Shown here: positions 41,572 to 50,061 of the stretch, in pieces | How positions within the stretch are numbered: the stretch's first letter is position 1 | Layout: each line of letters begins with the position of its first letter | Source of the DNA: an uncultured Bacilli bacterium | GTDB lineage: Bacteria; Bacillota_I; Bacilli_A; RF39; UBA660 | Direction: 5' to 3' | Length of the DNA stretch: 64,000 bases | Assembly: GCA_934101115.1 (NCBI GenBank) | Contig: CAKOPW010000009.1 | Coordinates: forward strand, 1 to 64,000 | Position numbers and translations under genes: made by a program | Notes under the pieces: generated by a model | Database searches by the model: none | Told to the model about the DNA's origin: nothing | What the model saw: only the letters and a program-made list of their open reading frames with translations

Positions 41572-42414
41572 ATGGCTTTTTTTGTCCTTTTTACATTTTA
41601 TGTAATTTTAGCTTATTTAACTGGTAATGTTTATAAAACTATTATGGATCGAAAGAAATATGAAGTATTTTTTAAATTTGCTGAAGAAGGATATGTTTTA
41701 AAAGATGATCCAGTGTTTTCAGAAGAGGAAAAAGAAAGACTTGCTTCGTTTGCGATTATGTCTGACCTTTTTAAATTCATACCATTTATTAATATAATTG
41801 GAGCACTTGCTCTCACTCAAGAAACGATTAAAATGTATAAGTCGGCAAAATATTCAGAAAAAGATAAACTTTATTTGTCAGAGGAGGATAGAAATAAGTT
41901 TTTAAAAAGTAATAGTTATTTGGAAAAAAAGTTAATTATAGATAAAGTTGCTTTAGAACTCGGATTAATGCACTTTGCTTCATATTTGAGAACGTCTATA
42001 ATAATATATGATATTTTATTGTTAAAATGTCAATTGTGTCCAATGGCATATACGTTAGATGAAGTAAAACTTATTGCAGAAAAGCTAAAAGTACCATTTA
42101 CTCTTGGAAAAATAGATGGCATACCAGTTGCTTTAATTGGAGCACGTATTTTTGAAAGCATTAAAACAGATGATAATTCTTTATATGAAATATCAGATGA
42201 TTTTGGCTCAAATGATCATTTTAAAATTTATTTAATTAATAAAGAAGAATTAACCGATGAAGCTATTAATGGTTTAGTTGACATGGTTAATAATAATAGA
42301 AGAAAGTCTAATAAAGAACCTTATGAAACAACCTCGCCGAATTTAAATAATTGTTTAGCTGAACAACTTGAATGTGCACCAATTGATGAGATAAGACTAG
42401 AAAAGAGAATATAA
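41572..42414 (+). CDS. membrane protein of a three-gene paralog set, copy 2
   Basis: This 280-residue protein has the same plan as its neighbours. An N-terminal span is followed by an amphipathic region, a hydrophobic segment FIPFINIIGALAL, a YLSEEDRNKF helix, then MAYTLDEVKLIAEKLKVPFTLGKIDGIP and VALIGARI. The C-terminal tail is variable. It is closer to copy 3 than to copy 1: FIPFIN and YLS(E/K)EE are shared only by copies 2 and 3. Unknown function. Confidence 0.7.
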   Translation: MAFFVLFTFYVILAYLTGNVYKTIMDRKKYEVFFKFAEEGYVLKDDPVFSEEEKERLASFAIMSDLFKFIPFINIIGALALTQETIKMYKSAKYSEKDKLYLSEEDRNKFLKSNSYLEKKLIIDKVALELGLMHFASYLRTSIIIYDILLLKCQLCPMAYTLDEVKLIAEKLKVPFTLGKIDGIPVALIGARIFESIKTDDNSLYEISDDFGSNDHFKIYLINKEELTDEAINGLVDMVNNNRRKSNKEPYETTSPNLNNCLAEQLECAPIDEIRLEKRI

Positions 42415-42415
42415 T

Positions 42416-43231
42416 ATGCCTTCTTTTATAATAGCATTTTTAATATATGCATTTTTAACGTATAAGACTATTCAAGTTCAAGATAACTTGTTAAATTTGA
42501 TGAAGTATCGAATTGCAAAAAAGTTAACTTCTAAAGGGTTTATATTAAAAAATGGAAAACATTTTAATGAACAAGAGCAAAAGAACTTTGATATACTTTT
42601 AATGATAAATGATATAATTAAATTTATTCCTTTTATTAATGCTGTATATGCTGCAATGTTTTCAAATTTAGTGGTAAGGAAAGCTACTAAAAGAAATTAT
42701 TCGGATAATGAAAAAATATATCTAAGTAAAGAAGAAAAATTTAATATAACAGGTGCTAAAAATGTTCATGAATTAATTATAGCTGTTGATAAGGTTCGTT
42801 TAAGAGACATGAACGAAGATAGGAAAAAATATTTTTCTACTTCATATGTTTCATCTGGAAAGCTTCATTTAAAAGGTAAACTACCTGATTTATCTTATAC
42901 TTTATCTGAAGTTTATAAAATAGCTACTATGTTGGATAAACCTTTTACTATTGGTAAAATAGGAGATGATTATCTAGCTTTTGTTGGTAATAATATTGAA
43001 AATCTGATAAATACTCATCCTGATAATAAGCTGTTTGTTCCAATGAAAGAAGTAGAGGATAATAGCAGATTTGAAGTATATTTAATAAATTTAGAAGATT
43101 TATCTGAAGAAGAAAAGAATCAAGTAGTTGAAGTAATAAAAAATGAAAGAGATATAGATTCTTCTGATTCTGAACCTAATATAAAAGTCTTTGAATCAAC
43201 AGAAGAAAGAAAGTTAGAATTAACGCGTTAA
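42416..43231 (+). CDS. membrane protein of a three-gene paralog set, copy 3
   Basis: This 271-residue protein has an N-terminal span, FIPFINAVYAAMF, YLSKEEKF, then LSYTLSEVYKIATMLDKPFTIGKIG and LAFVGNNI. A final YLINLEDLSEEEKNQVVEVI helix matches YLINKEELTDEAINGLVDMV in copy 2. A terminator follows. Function unknown. Confidence 0.7.
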   Translation: MPSFIIAFLIYAFLTYKTIQVQDNLLNLMKYRIAKKLTSKGFILKNGKHFNEQEQKNFDILLMINDIIKFIPFINAVYAAMFSNLVVRKATKRNYSDNEKIYLSKEEKFNITGAKNVHELIIAVDKVRLRDMNEDRKKYFSTSYVSSGKLHLKGKLPDLSYTLSEVYKIATMLDKPFTIGKIGDDYLAFVGNNIENLINTHPDNKLFVPMKEVEDNSRFEVYLINLEDLSEEEKNQVVEVIKNERDIDSSDSEPNIKVFESTEERKLELTR

Positions 43232-43247
43232 ACCGTTAATTTTTTTA
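43220..43247 (+). terminator. terminator of the paralog operon
   Basis: Stem TTAACG (43220-43225) with CGTTAA (43234-43239), T run. The stop codon lies in the loop. Confidence 0.7.
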
Positions 43248-43282
43248 TGTATATTTTTGTAAAATAATAAAAAACAGATTGA

Positions 43283-43311
43283 TTGAAGTGGCATTTTAGT
43301 GTATATTATAT
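43283..43311 (+). promoter_or_regulatory. promoter of the dcw cluster
   Basis: TTGAAG (43283-43288), 17 bases, TTATAT (43306-43311); TATTAT at 43304-43309 is an alternative -10. The MraZ boxes follow directly. Confidence 0.45.
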
Positions 43312-43315
43312 GTAG

Positions 43316-43342
43316 ACAGTGGCAGAAAGTGGAAGAAAGTGG
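43316..43342 (+). promoter_or_regulatory. MraZ operator: three direct repeats with 10-bp period
   Basis: ACAGTGG (43316), AAAGTGG (43326) and AAAGTGG (43336), each starting ten bases after the last, sit just upstream of mraZ. A further GAAGTGG is at 43285. Tandem GTGG-type repeats one helical turn apart are the known MraZ binding array, so the cluster should be autoregulated. Confidence 0.8.
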
Positions 43343-43350
43343 GGAAATTT

Positions 43351-43794
43351 ATGTTGATGGGTGAGTATCATCATAATATTGATGATAAAAATCGACTAGT
43401 TCTTCCGAGTAAGTTTAGAAACGAATTAGGAGAAAAAATCATTATTACTCGTGGACTAGATAAATGCTTATTCGTCTATTCGACCAGCGAATGGCAAAAA
43501 ATTGTCGATAAATTAAAAACTTTACCATTTACACATAAAGACGCTCGTGACTTTGTTCGATTTTTCTTATCTGGCGCTATCGAAGCTGAATTCGACCGTA
43601 GTGGAAGAATCAGCATTACCTCCCCATTGATCGGATATGCCGGTATTACACGTGAATGTGTTATTATCGGCGCAAACGATCGACTAGAAATTTGGGATAA
43701 TGATTCATGGAATAATTTCCTAAATGAAAATGATGAAAAATTTGCAAGTATAGCAGAAAATTTATTTACTACAGGTGATTACAATGCATTATAG
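43351..43794 (+). CDS. mraZ: transcriptional regulator MraZ
   Basis: First gene of the division/cell-wall cluster: a double AbrB-like fold with two similar halves, each with a DxxxR-type motif (NIDDKNRLVLPSKFR and EFDRSGRISI). It binds the GTGG repeats upstream. ATG 43351 follows GTGGGGA; the 12-base longer frame at 43339 overlaps the repeats. Length 147. It overlaps rsmH by 11 bases. Confidence 0.95.
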   Translation: MLMGEYHHNIDDKNRLVLPSKFRNELGEKIIITRGLDKCLFVYSTSEWQKIVDKLKTLPFTHKDARDFVRFFLSGAIEAEFDRSGRISITSPLIGYAGITRECVIIGANDRLEIWDNDSWNNFLNENDEKFASIAENLFTTGDYNAL

Positions 43795-44695
43795 TGTTTT
43801 GCTTAAAGAAAGTATTGATTTACTAAATATAAAAGAAGATGGAATATATGTTGATTGTACATTAGGCTATGCTGGTCATAGTAAAGAGATTCTAAAAAGA
43901 TTAAAAAATGGATTCCTTTATGCTTTTGATCAAGATTTAGAGGCAATTGAATATTCTAGAAAAGTTTTATCAGAGATTGGAGATAATTTTGAGATAATTC
44001 ATTCCAATTTTTCCAATTTGAAAAATGAACTTATGGAAAGAGGAGTTACTCACGTTGATGGAATTTTATTTGACTTAGGATTTTCTTCTCCTCAAATCGA
44101 CAATGTTACTCGTGGTTTTTCTTTTATGAAAGATGCAGATCTCGATATGCGTATGGATCAAACAGCAAAGAAAAGCGCTTATGATGTAGTAAATAATTAT
44201 AGTCAAGAAGAATTAACTAATATATTTTATAAATATGCTGAAGAGAAATATTCAAAAAGCATTGCTAAAAATATTGTATCTTCAAGACCAATAAAAAGAA
44301 CTTTAGAACTTGTAGATATTATAAAAAGAAGTGTACCAGTTAGTTACTATAATACAAGACATCCTGAACGTGTTATATTTCAAGCGATAAGAATTGAAGT
44401 AAACAATGAACTTGGTGTCTTAGAAAGTGTTCTACCTGATGCTATAGATTTATTAAATTGTGAAGGAAGAATTGCTGTTATAACGTTCCATTCTTTAGAG
44501 GATAGAATAGTTAAGCATATATTTAAAAATGCCAGCGAAGTTCCGGAAATAGTAAAAGGTATCCCTGATATACCTGATGAATATAAACCAAAAATAAAAT
44601 TAATAAATAAAAAACCAATTGTTGCATCAAGCAACGAAATAAATGAAAACTCACGAAGCAAAAGTGCCAAACTTAGAGTAATAGAAAGGGTATAG
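43784..44695 (+). CDS. rsmH: 16S rRNA m4C1402 methyltransferase RsmH
   Basis: It methylates N4 of C1402 in the ribosomal P site. The N-terminus MHYSVLLKESIDLL, SAM motif DCTLGYAGHS (usually GGAGHS), ILFDLGFSSPQID, RGFSFMKDADLDMRMD and ITFHSLEDRIVK are all characteristic. Length 303. AGGTGAT precedes ATG 43784. Standard position after mraZ. Confidence 0.96.
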   Translation: MHYSVLLKESIDLLNIKEDGIYVDCTLGYAGHSKEILKRLKNGFLYAFDQDLEAIEYSRKVLSEIGDNFEIIHSNFSNLKNELMERGVTHVDGILFDLGFSSPQIDNVTRGFSFMKDADLDMRMDQTAKKSAYDVVNNYSQEELTNIFYKYAEEKYSKSIAKNIVSSRPIKRTLELVDIIKRSVPVSYYNTRHPERVIFQAIRIEVNNELGVLESVLPDAIDLLNCEGRIAVITFHSLEDRIVKHIFKNASEVPEIVKGIPDIPDEYKPKIKLINKKPIVASSNEINENSRSKSAKLRVIERV

Positions 44696-44697
44696 TT

Positions 44698-44994
44698 ATG
44701 AAAAAATCAACTTCAAACAAAGGAATTAAATTTAAAAAAGGAGAAAAGTTAATTATTGCAGTTTTAGCTCTTCTTGCACTTATGACACCAGTTATGATTG
44801 TGTATACAAGTGCTACTTTATCAAGTTCAAATATTGAAGTCGAAAAGATGAAGAAGAAAATTGAAAAACAAGAAAATGTTAATTCAAGTTTATCAATGCA
44901 AGTAGATGAACTTGCAAGTCTATCCACTATTCAAGATGTTGCAAAGAGTAATGGTTTAAGCTATAATAATGATAATATAATAGTTATTAAATAA
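44698..44994 (+). CDS. ftsL: cell division protein FtsL-like
   Basis: This 98-residue protein has a basic N-terminus, one membrane span (LIIAVLALLALMTPVMIVY) and a coiled-coil extracellular part ending in IQDVAKSNGL, the FtsL pattern. The identification rests on this layout plus the mraZ-rsmH-ftsL-pbp gene order. Confidence 0.85.
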   Translation: MKKSTSNKGIKFKKGEKLIIAVLALLALMTPVMIVYTSATLSSSNIEVEKMKKKIEKQENVNSSLSMQVDELASLSTIQDVAKSNGLSYNNDNIIVIK

Positions 44995-45010
44995 TAAGTG
45001 AGGTTAAAGC

Positions 45011-47191
45011 ATGAAATATACGAACAATACAATTAAAATCAATTTTGTTTTTATAATTTGTATTGTTCTTTTATTTGTGCTTTTTTTTGCTAAGCTTGCT
45101 TATGTTGCAACCAATGATACAGTGGAAGGTTCTAATTTAAAAGAGATTGCTGAAGCTAGAAGTACAACAACTAAAACTCTTTATGCAACACGTGGTAATA
45201 TTTATGATAATGCTAATAATCTTTTAGCTCAAAATGTTAATTCATATACTTTAATAGCTTATCTTTCTTCTAGCAGAACTACTGATGAAAGATATCCTAA
45301 GCATGTTGTTGATAAAGAAACTACGGCAAGAAAGCTTGCAGAAGTGCTTGAACCTATTAATAAGACAATGACCTATGAATATATTTATAAAAGATTGAAT
45401 GTAGAAAATAAGTATCAAGTTGAATTTGGAGCTGGTGGTAAAAATCTAAGCGAACTTGATAAACAAAAGATAGAAGAGCTTGATCTTCCAGGAATAGCGT
45501 TTGTTAAATCATCTAAAAGATATTATCAAAATGGAGATTTTGCTTCATATTTAATTGGTTATGCTAAAAAGAATGAAGAAACTGATGAGATAACAGGTGA
45601 ACTTGGTATTGAAAAGTTTTGTGATAGATATTTAAAAGGAAAAGACGGAAGTATTACATACCAACATGATGCTTATGGTTATCAAATGGCTGATAAAGTA
45701 AGTCAAAATACACCGGCTGAAGATGGATATGATGTTTATCTTACATTGGATAAACAAGTTCAAATATTCCTTGATAATGCTGTAACTGAATTTAATGAAT
45801 ATAATCCTTCTTGGGTAACTATAACGGTGGCTGATGCTAAAACGGGTGCAATAATCGGCTCTTCTACTTCTCCAAGTTTTAATCCAAATAAGCTTGATTT
45901 ACAAAATTATAATGATCCACTTATTTCATACACTTATGAACCTGGTAGTACAATGAAGATATTTTCGTTTGCTTCAGCTATTGAAGAAGGTTTATATAAA
46001 GGAGACGAATTATATAGATCAGGTACGGTTGAAGTAGCTGATTATAAGATAAAGGATTGGAATAAAGTAGGTTGGGGAAATATTACATATGATGTAGGAT
46101 TCACGTATTCTTCTAATGTTGCAGCCGTTAACCTATCAAAAAGATTAAAAAAGCAAGGTTTAACTAAATATTATACTAATCTAGGATTTGGAGAAAAAAC
46201 GGGAATTGAACTTGCTAATGAATATAAAGGAGATATTAATTTTGAGTACGAAACAGAAGTTGCTTCAGCTTCATATGGACAAGGTATAACGGTTACTCCG
46301 ATTCAAATGATTCAAGCACTTACAACATTAACAAATGATGGAACAGTTATGAAACCATATATAATTGAAAAGATTGTTGATCCAAATAAGAATGAAGTGG
46401 TTTACCAAGGTGGTAAAAAGGAACTTAATAAAGTGTATTCAACTTCAACGATAAATAAAATTAAAGAACTTATGGATTTAACAGTTAATGGATCTGATAC
46501 TGGGGCAACTGGACGTGTATACCATACAGATTCAGTTAGACTTATTGGTAAAACAGGTACAGCTAACTATACGAATGGAGCTGGTAGTTATATTGTTGGT
46601 AACTATAATGTAATTAGATCTTTTGCTGGAATATTTCCAAAGGATGATCCAGAATATATTTTGTATGTTGCTGTAAAAGATTTCCATGGAACTAGCAAAA
46701 ATATGGGAACAATTGTTAAAAAAATGGTTGAAAGCGTTGCTAAATATAAAAATCTTGATACAAGAGTTAGTGATAAAGACTCTAGCAAAATTGTAGATAT
46801 AGATTCATATGTTAATAAAACTGTAACTGCTGCTACATCTTCTTTACAAAGTAAAGGAATAAATCCTTTAGTTATTGGTGATGGTACTAGAGTAATAAAA
46901 CAATATCCTGAAGCTGGTGTAAAAACAAGTCAAAGTTCAAAAGTTTTCTTACTAACAAATAGTAAAAATATAACAATGCCAGATATAACTGGTTGGAGTG
47001 AAAGTGAAGTTATCAATTTCTGTAATTTAATCGGTCTTAAATATAATTTTAACAATTACGGATATGTAGAAACTTATAGTATTCCAGCAGGAACATCGTT
47101 GGATATTGAAAATTCTACACTTGAAGTTAATTTTCAAAATATAAATCCAAATACATATTCCAAAAAGAAAGAAGAAGAAAAAAATGAATAA
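45011..47191 (+). CDS. pbpB: class B penicillin-binding protein (division PBP2B/FtsI type) with PASTA domains
   Basis: The septal peptidoglycan transpeptidase. It has an N-terminal span, a dimerisation domain with TRGNIYDN, then the transpeptidase: SxxK in PGSTMKIFSF, SxN in YSSNVAA and KTG in IGKTGTANYT. Two C-terminal PASTA domains follow (DSYVNKTVTAA... and MPDITGWSESEVINF...). Length 726. The next gene overlaps by eight bases and is not mraY. Confidence 0.94.
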   Translation: MKYTNNTIKINFVFIICIVLLFVLFFAKLAYVATNDTVEGSNLKEIAEARSTTTKTLYATRGNIYDNANNLLAQNVNSYTLIAYLSSSRTTDERYPKHVVDKETTARKLAEVLEPINKTMTYEYIYKRLNVENKYQVEFGAGGKNLSELDKQKIEELDLPGIAFVKSSKRYYQNGDFASYLIGYAKKNEETDEITGELGIEKFCDRYLKGKDGSITYQHDAYGYQMADKVSQNTPAEDGYDVYLTLDKQVQIFLDNAVTEFNEYNPSWVTITVADAKTGAIIGSSTSPSFNPNKLDLQNYNDPLISYTYEPGSTMKIFSFASAIEEGLYKGDELYRSGTVEVADYKIKDWNKVGWGNITYDVGFTYSSNVAAVNLSKRLKKQGLTKYYTNLGFGEKTGIELANEYKGDINFEYETEVASASYGQGITVTPIQMIQALTTLTNDGTVMKPYIIEKIVDPNKNEVVYQGGKKELNKVYSTSTINKIKELMDLTVNGSDTGATGRVYHTDSVRLIGKTGTANYTNGAGSYIVGNYNVIRSFAGIFPKDDPEYILYVAVKDFHGTSKNMGTIVKKMVESVAKYKNLDTRVSDKDSSKIVDIDSYVNKTVTAATSSLQSKGINPLVIGDGTRVIKQYPEAGVKTSQSSKVFLLTNSKNITMPDITGWSESEVINFCNLIGLKYNFNNYGYVETYSIPAGTSLDIENSTLEVNFQNINPNTYSKKKEEEKNE

Positions 47192-47702
47192 AGTAAAAGA
47201 ATTTTTTAATAGCCCTAGACCTATAATAATAACTTTAATAGTTTTGCTTGCTATAAGTGTTTTAGTTATATATAAATTAAGTACATCTAGTAAAATCTAT
47301 ATATCTTCTATTAATGACGATGAAGTAAGTATTTCAACTATTCATGCTTTTATCAATAATGACATGCATATGTTTTATTCAACTCCAGCCACTTATAATA
47401 AGGATGATTATAAAATATATGGAATTACTGCTGGATATTATGTTAAAACAGGAAATGAATATATGGAATTTTTAACTCAAAGTGATGAATTTGATTCAGC
47501 TGAGTCTTTGTCTAAAACTTTAGAGTTCTATAGTGCCTTTAATTATATTGAAAGCAATAATAAACATGAAAAATTTAGTAAAACGGTAAAGAAAAATTTT
47601 GAAGATAATCTATATTTTGTGGTTAAAGTAAAAAAGGATAAAAATAGCAGTTTAGAAACTATTTATGAGAAAAAAATAGAGATGAAGAAACTAACTAAAT
47701 AA
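47184..47702 (+). CDS. single-span membrane protein ending the dcw cluster
   Basis: In this 172-residue protein one N-terminal span (IIITLIVLLAISVLVIY) is followed by an extracytoplasmic domain of about 140 residues. The family is not recognised. It occupies the place usually taken by mraY and is translationally coupled to the PBP gene, so a role at the septum is possible but unproven. Confidence 0.65.
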   Translation: MNKVKEFFNSPRPIIITLIVLLAISVLVIYKLSTSSKIYISSINDDEVSISTIHAFINNDMHMFYSTPATYNKDDYKIYGITAGYYVKTGNEYMEFLTQSDEFDSAESLSKTLEFYSAFNYIESNNKHEKFSKTVKKNFEDNLYFVVKVKKDKNSSLETIYEKKIEMKKLTK

Positions 47703-47727
47703 GAATTGTTTTTTTTAATAAATATGG

Positions 47728-47746
47728 TGCTTGTTAGCACTTTTTC
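47728..47746 (+). terminator. terminator of the dcw cluster
   Basis: Stem GTGCT (47728-47732) with AGCAC (47737-47741), then T5. Weak but well placed. Confidence 0.5.
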
Positions 47747-47763
47747 TTTGTGTTATTATAATT
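47735..47763 (+). promoter_or_regulatory. promoter of the 47782 gene
   Basis: TATAAT (47758-47763) with a weak TTAGCA (47735-47740) 17 bases upstream inside the terminator. Confidence 0.4.
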
Positions 47764-47781
47764 ATCCAAGGAGATGAATGT

Positions 47782-48324
47782 ATGAAAATTGTCAGAAATG
47801 GCACAGTTTATATGCAAGTAAGAGACTTTAAAAAACTATTAGAGGTAAAAGTTGATGAAGCATTGACTAATGAAATTTTTGCTATTTTACTTAAAGAAGC
47901 AAGCAAAGGTACTGGTTTTTTTGTTATGAGCAGTAGTAATGCGAATGATTTTTTGGAATTTAGAAACCAAAAATCAGTTGAATACTTAACGAAGCTTGAT
48001 GATATAGCTGATTATGATGAAATAAAAGATTTAAGCTGTGAAGAAATGGATGCTTTAAGAGTTTGTATTATTAATGAAAAAAATGAGATAGCTTCTAAAA
48101 TAAATTTAATGTCTGCAGAAGAACAAAATGAACATCCAGAGCTATTTAAAAGATATAATGCACTTTCTTTGAAATTTCTTTCGCTTAATGATGTTTATTG
48201 GTTTAAACGTGGAAAATCTAAATTAGTGCTTCCGGATGGAGTAGAAGAGTTGAAACCAATTTCATTTGGCAGTGAACTTAAGTTACGTATTAAAAATGCT
48301 TTTAGTAGAAAAAGTGGCAAATAA
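47782..48324 (+). CDS. uncharacterised protein, 180 aa
   Basis: A soluble, helix-rich protein with no recognised domain. The frame is open from 47731, but that precedes the promoter. AAGGAG seven bases before ATG 47782 decides the start. Monocistronic, convergent with tRNA-Glu. Confidence 0.65.
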   Translation: MKIVRNGTVYMQVRDFKKLLEVKVDEALTNEIFAILLKEASKGTGFFVMSSSNANDFLEFRNQKSVEYLTKLDDIADYDEIKDLSCEEMDALRVCIINEKNEIASKINLMSAEEQNEHPELFKRYNALSLKFLSLNDVYWFKRGKSKLVLPDGVEELKPISFGSELKLRIKNAFSRKSGK

Positions 48325-48349
48325 AAAAAACGACCTTAGAAGTCGTTTT
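48323..48349. terminator. terminator shared by the 47782 gene and tRNA-Glu
   Basis: Stem AAAACGAC (48327-48334) with GTCGTTTT (48342-48349). On the minus strand it is followed by eight T (A run 48323-48330), which ends the tRNA transcript. Confidence 0.8.
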
Positions 48350-48359
48350 AATTTTACAT

Positions 48360-48436
48360 TGGTGACCCGTACGGGATTTGAACCCATGAATGCATGCGTG
48401 AAAGGCATGTGTGTTAAACCACTTCACCAACGGGCC
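48360..48436 (-). tRNA. tRNA-Glu (anticodon UUC)
   Basis: Minus strand: acceptor GGCCCGT/ACGGGTC (one G-U), D arm GTGAAGTGGTTTAACAC, anticodon loop CTTTCAC, T loop TTCAAAT and encoded CCA. A T-G pair sits in the T stem. Single gene between its own promoter and terminator. Confidence 0.95.
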
Positions 48437-48446
48437 GTGCAAATAG

Positions 48447-48476
48447 ATAATACTATAAATTATATATTGGTGTCAA
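48447..48476 (-). promoter_or_regulatory. promoter of tRNA-Glu
   Basis: Minus strand TTGACA (48471-48476), 18 bases, TATTAT (48447-48452). Confidence 0.65.
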
Positions 48477-48521
48477 GTAAAATATTTATTAAATTTAAAA
48501 TATATAGTTTTTGATAAAAAT

Positions 48522-48530
48522 GATATAATA
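48522..48530 (+). promoter_or_regulatory. extended -10 promoter of the deacetylase gene
   Basis: TGATATAAT; no clear -35. Confidence 0.4.
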
Positions 48531-48549
48531 AAAATATAGAGGTGTGAGT

Positions 48550-50016
48550 ATGAGTAGAGTTAAAAGAAAATTTATTAAAATTAATAATGTTTATATTGAA
48601 ATTACTAGAATTGCTTTGGCTTTACTTATATTTGTAGTGAGTATGATTTTGTCTAAATCAATGTTCGAACCTAAAAAAGTATATTCTTTAATTTTAAATG
48701 GCAATACAAGCGTTGATGTATCAATAAAAGGAGATTATACTGATGCTGGGTTTGAGTTTTTAGAAAACAATAAAAAAGTAGATGTTGATGAATTGAAAGT
48801 CAATGTAAAAAATGATGTAGATACAACTAATTTAGGTCAATATGCTTATACTTATGAAATTACATATAATAATACAACTTATACAGCAAAAAGAATTGTT
48901 AACGTTATTGATAATATTCCTCCAGTAATAAAAACGGATATGCAAGAAGTTGAGTTGTTTTCTTGTCAAAAAGACGGAAAATTGAATATTGAATTTTCTG
49001 CAGAAGACAATTATGATGGAGTAATAACTGATAAAGTCAAAGAAAAAATTGATGGTAATAAAGTTGTTCTTAGCGTTGTTGATTCTTCAGGCAATGAAAC
49101 TACAAAAGAAATTCCAATTGTTGAAACAGAGGAACCAAGTCCTAAAATCACTTTAAATGGAAGAGAAATCGTATATGTTAAACAAAATGAAACGTATACT
49201 GAAGAGGGTGCAGTTGCTTTTGATGCTTGTGAAAATAAAATAGATGATGAAGTTAAAATTGAAGGTAATGTGGATACAACAACAGTTGGAACTTATGAAG
49301 TTAAGTATAGTGTTACCAGTGGTTCTAAAACGAGTGTAAAGACGCGTACGGTTATTGTGTATGATGGAATAATTAATAATCCTATATCTCCAAATAGAGA
49401 TAAAGTAGTTTATTTGACTTTTGATGATGGACCTGGAAGATATACGGAGGAACTTTTAGATATTTTAAAAAAATATAATGTTAAGGCAACGTTTTTTGTA
49501 ACTGATCAATTTAAGGCATATGTACCTTTAATAAAAAGAGAATATGAAGAAGGACATAGTGTAGGAGTTCATACCTTAACTCATAAGTGGAGTGTATATG
49601 ATTCGGTAGAGACTTATATAAAAGATTTTAATGATATGAATAATATTGTAGAGCAATATACAGGTTCAAAAACCAGTTTATTTAGATTCCCTGGAGGTAG
49701 TTCTAATACGATAAGCAGAGGGCATTCTAAGGGTGTAGTATCGGCAATTGCTAACGAAATGACTAGAAGAGGATATGTTTATTTTGATTGGAATGTCGAC
49801 TCAAATGATGCTGCTGGTGCAAATTCTAGTCAAATATATAAAAATGTGACAACAGGAATAAGCAAAAGACATGAATCAGTTGTTTTAATGCATGATATAA
49901 AAAGAAGTACGATCGATGTAATTGAAGATATTATTGTTTATGGTTTAAACAATGGCTATACATTTGACACTTTAAATGTGTCATCTCCAACTGTACACCA
50001 TCACATAAATAATTGA
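48550..50016 (+). CDS. polysaccharide (peptidoglycan) deacetylase with Ig-like domains
   Basis: An N-terminal membrane anchor is followed by two or three bacterial Ig-like segments (one ending TTVGTYEVKYSV). The C-terminal NodB domain has YLTFDDGPG (motif 1), HTLTHKW (motif 2, zinc His pair), FRFPGGSSN (motif 3) and LMHDI (motif 5). This build is typical of surface GlcNAc deacetylases that protect the wall from lysozyme. GAGGTG precedes ATG 48550. Ends in TGA. Confidence 0.93.
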   Translation: MSRVKRKFIKINNVYIEITRIALALLIFVVSMILSKSMFEPKKVYSLILNGNTSVDVSIKGDYTDAGFEFLENNKKVDVDELKVNVKNDVDTTNLGQYAYTYEITYNNTTYTAKRIVNVIDNIPPVIKTDMQEVELFSCQKDGKLNIEFSAEDNYDGVITDKVKEKIDGNKVVLSVVDSSGNETTKEIPIVETEEPSPKITLNGREIVYVKQNETYTEEGAVAFDACENKIDDEVKIEGNVDTTTVGTYEVKYSVTSGSKTSVKTRTVIVYDGIINNPISPNRDKVVYLTFDDGPGRYTEELLDILKKYNVKATFFVTDQFKAYVPLIKREYEEGHSVGVHTLTHKWSVYDSVETYIKDFNDMNNIVEQYTGSKTSLFRFPGGSSNTISRGHSKGVVSAIANEMTRRGYVYFDWNVDSNDAAGANSSQIYKNVTTGISKRHESVVLMHDIKRSTIDVIEDIIVYGLNNGYTFDTLNVSSPTVHHHINN

Positions 50017-50041
50017 TTTTGCAGCTTATTTAATTTATAAT
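50013..50041 (+). promoter_or_regulatory. promoter of the 50062 gene
   Basis: TTGATT (50013-50018), 17 bases, TATAAT (50036-50041). Confidence 0.65.
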
Positions 50042-50061
50042 TAAACTATGAGGTGTTGTAA

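Noticed and set aside
48266..48514. 82-codon frame across tRNA-Glu
   Set aside because: It overlaps the end of a real gene, a terminator and the tRNA, so it is a chance frame.
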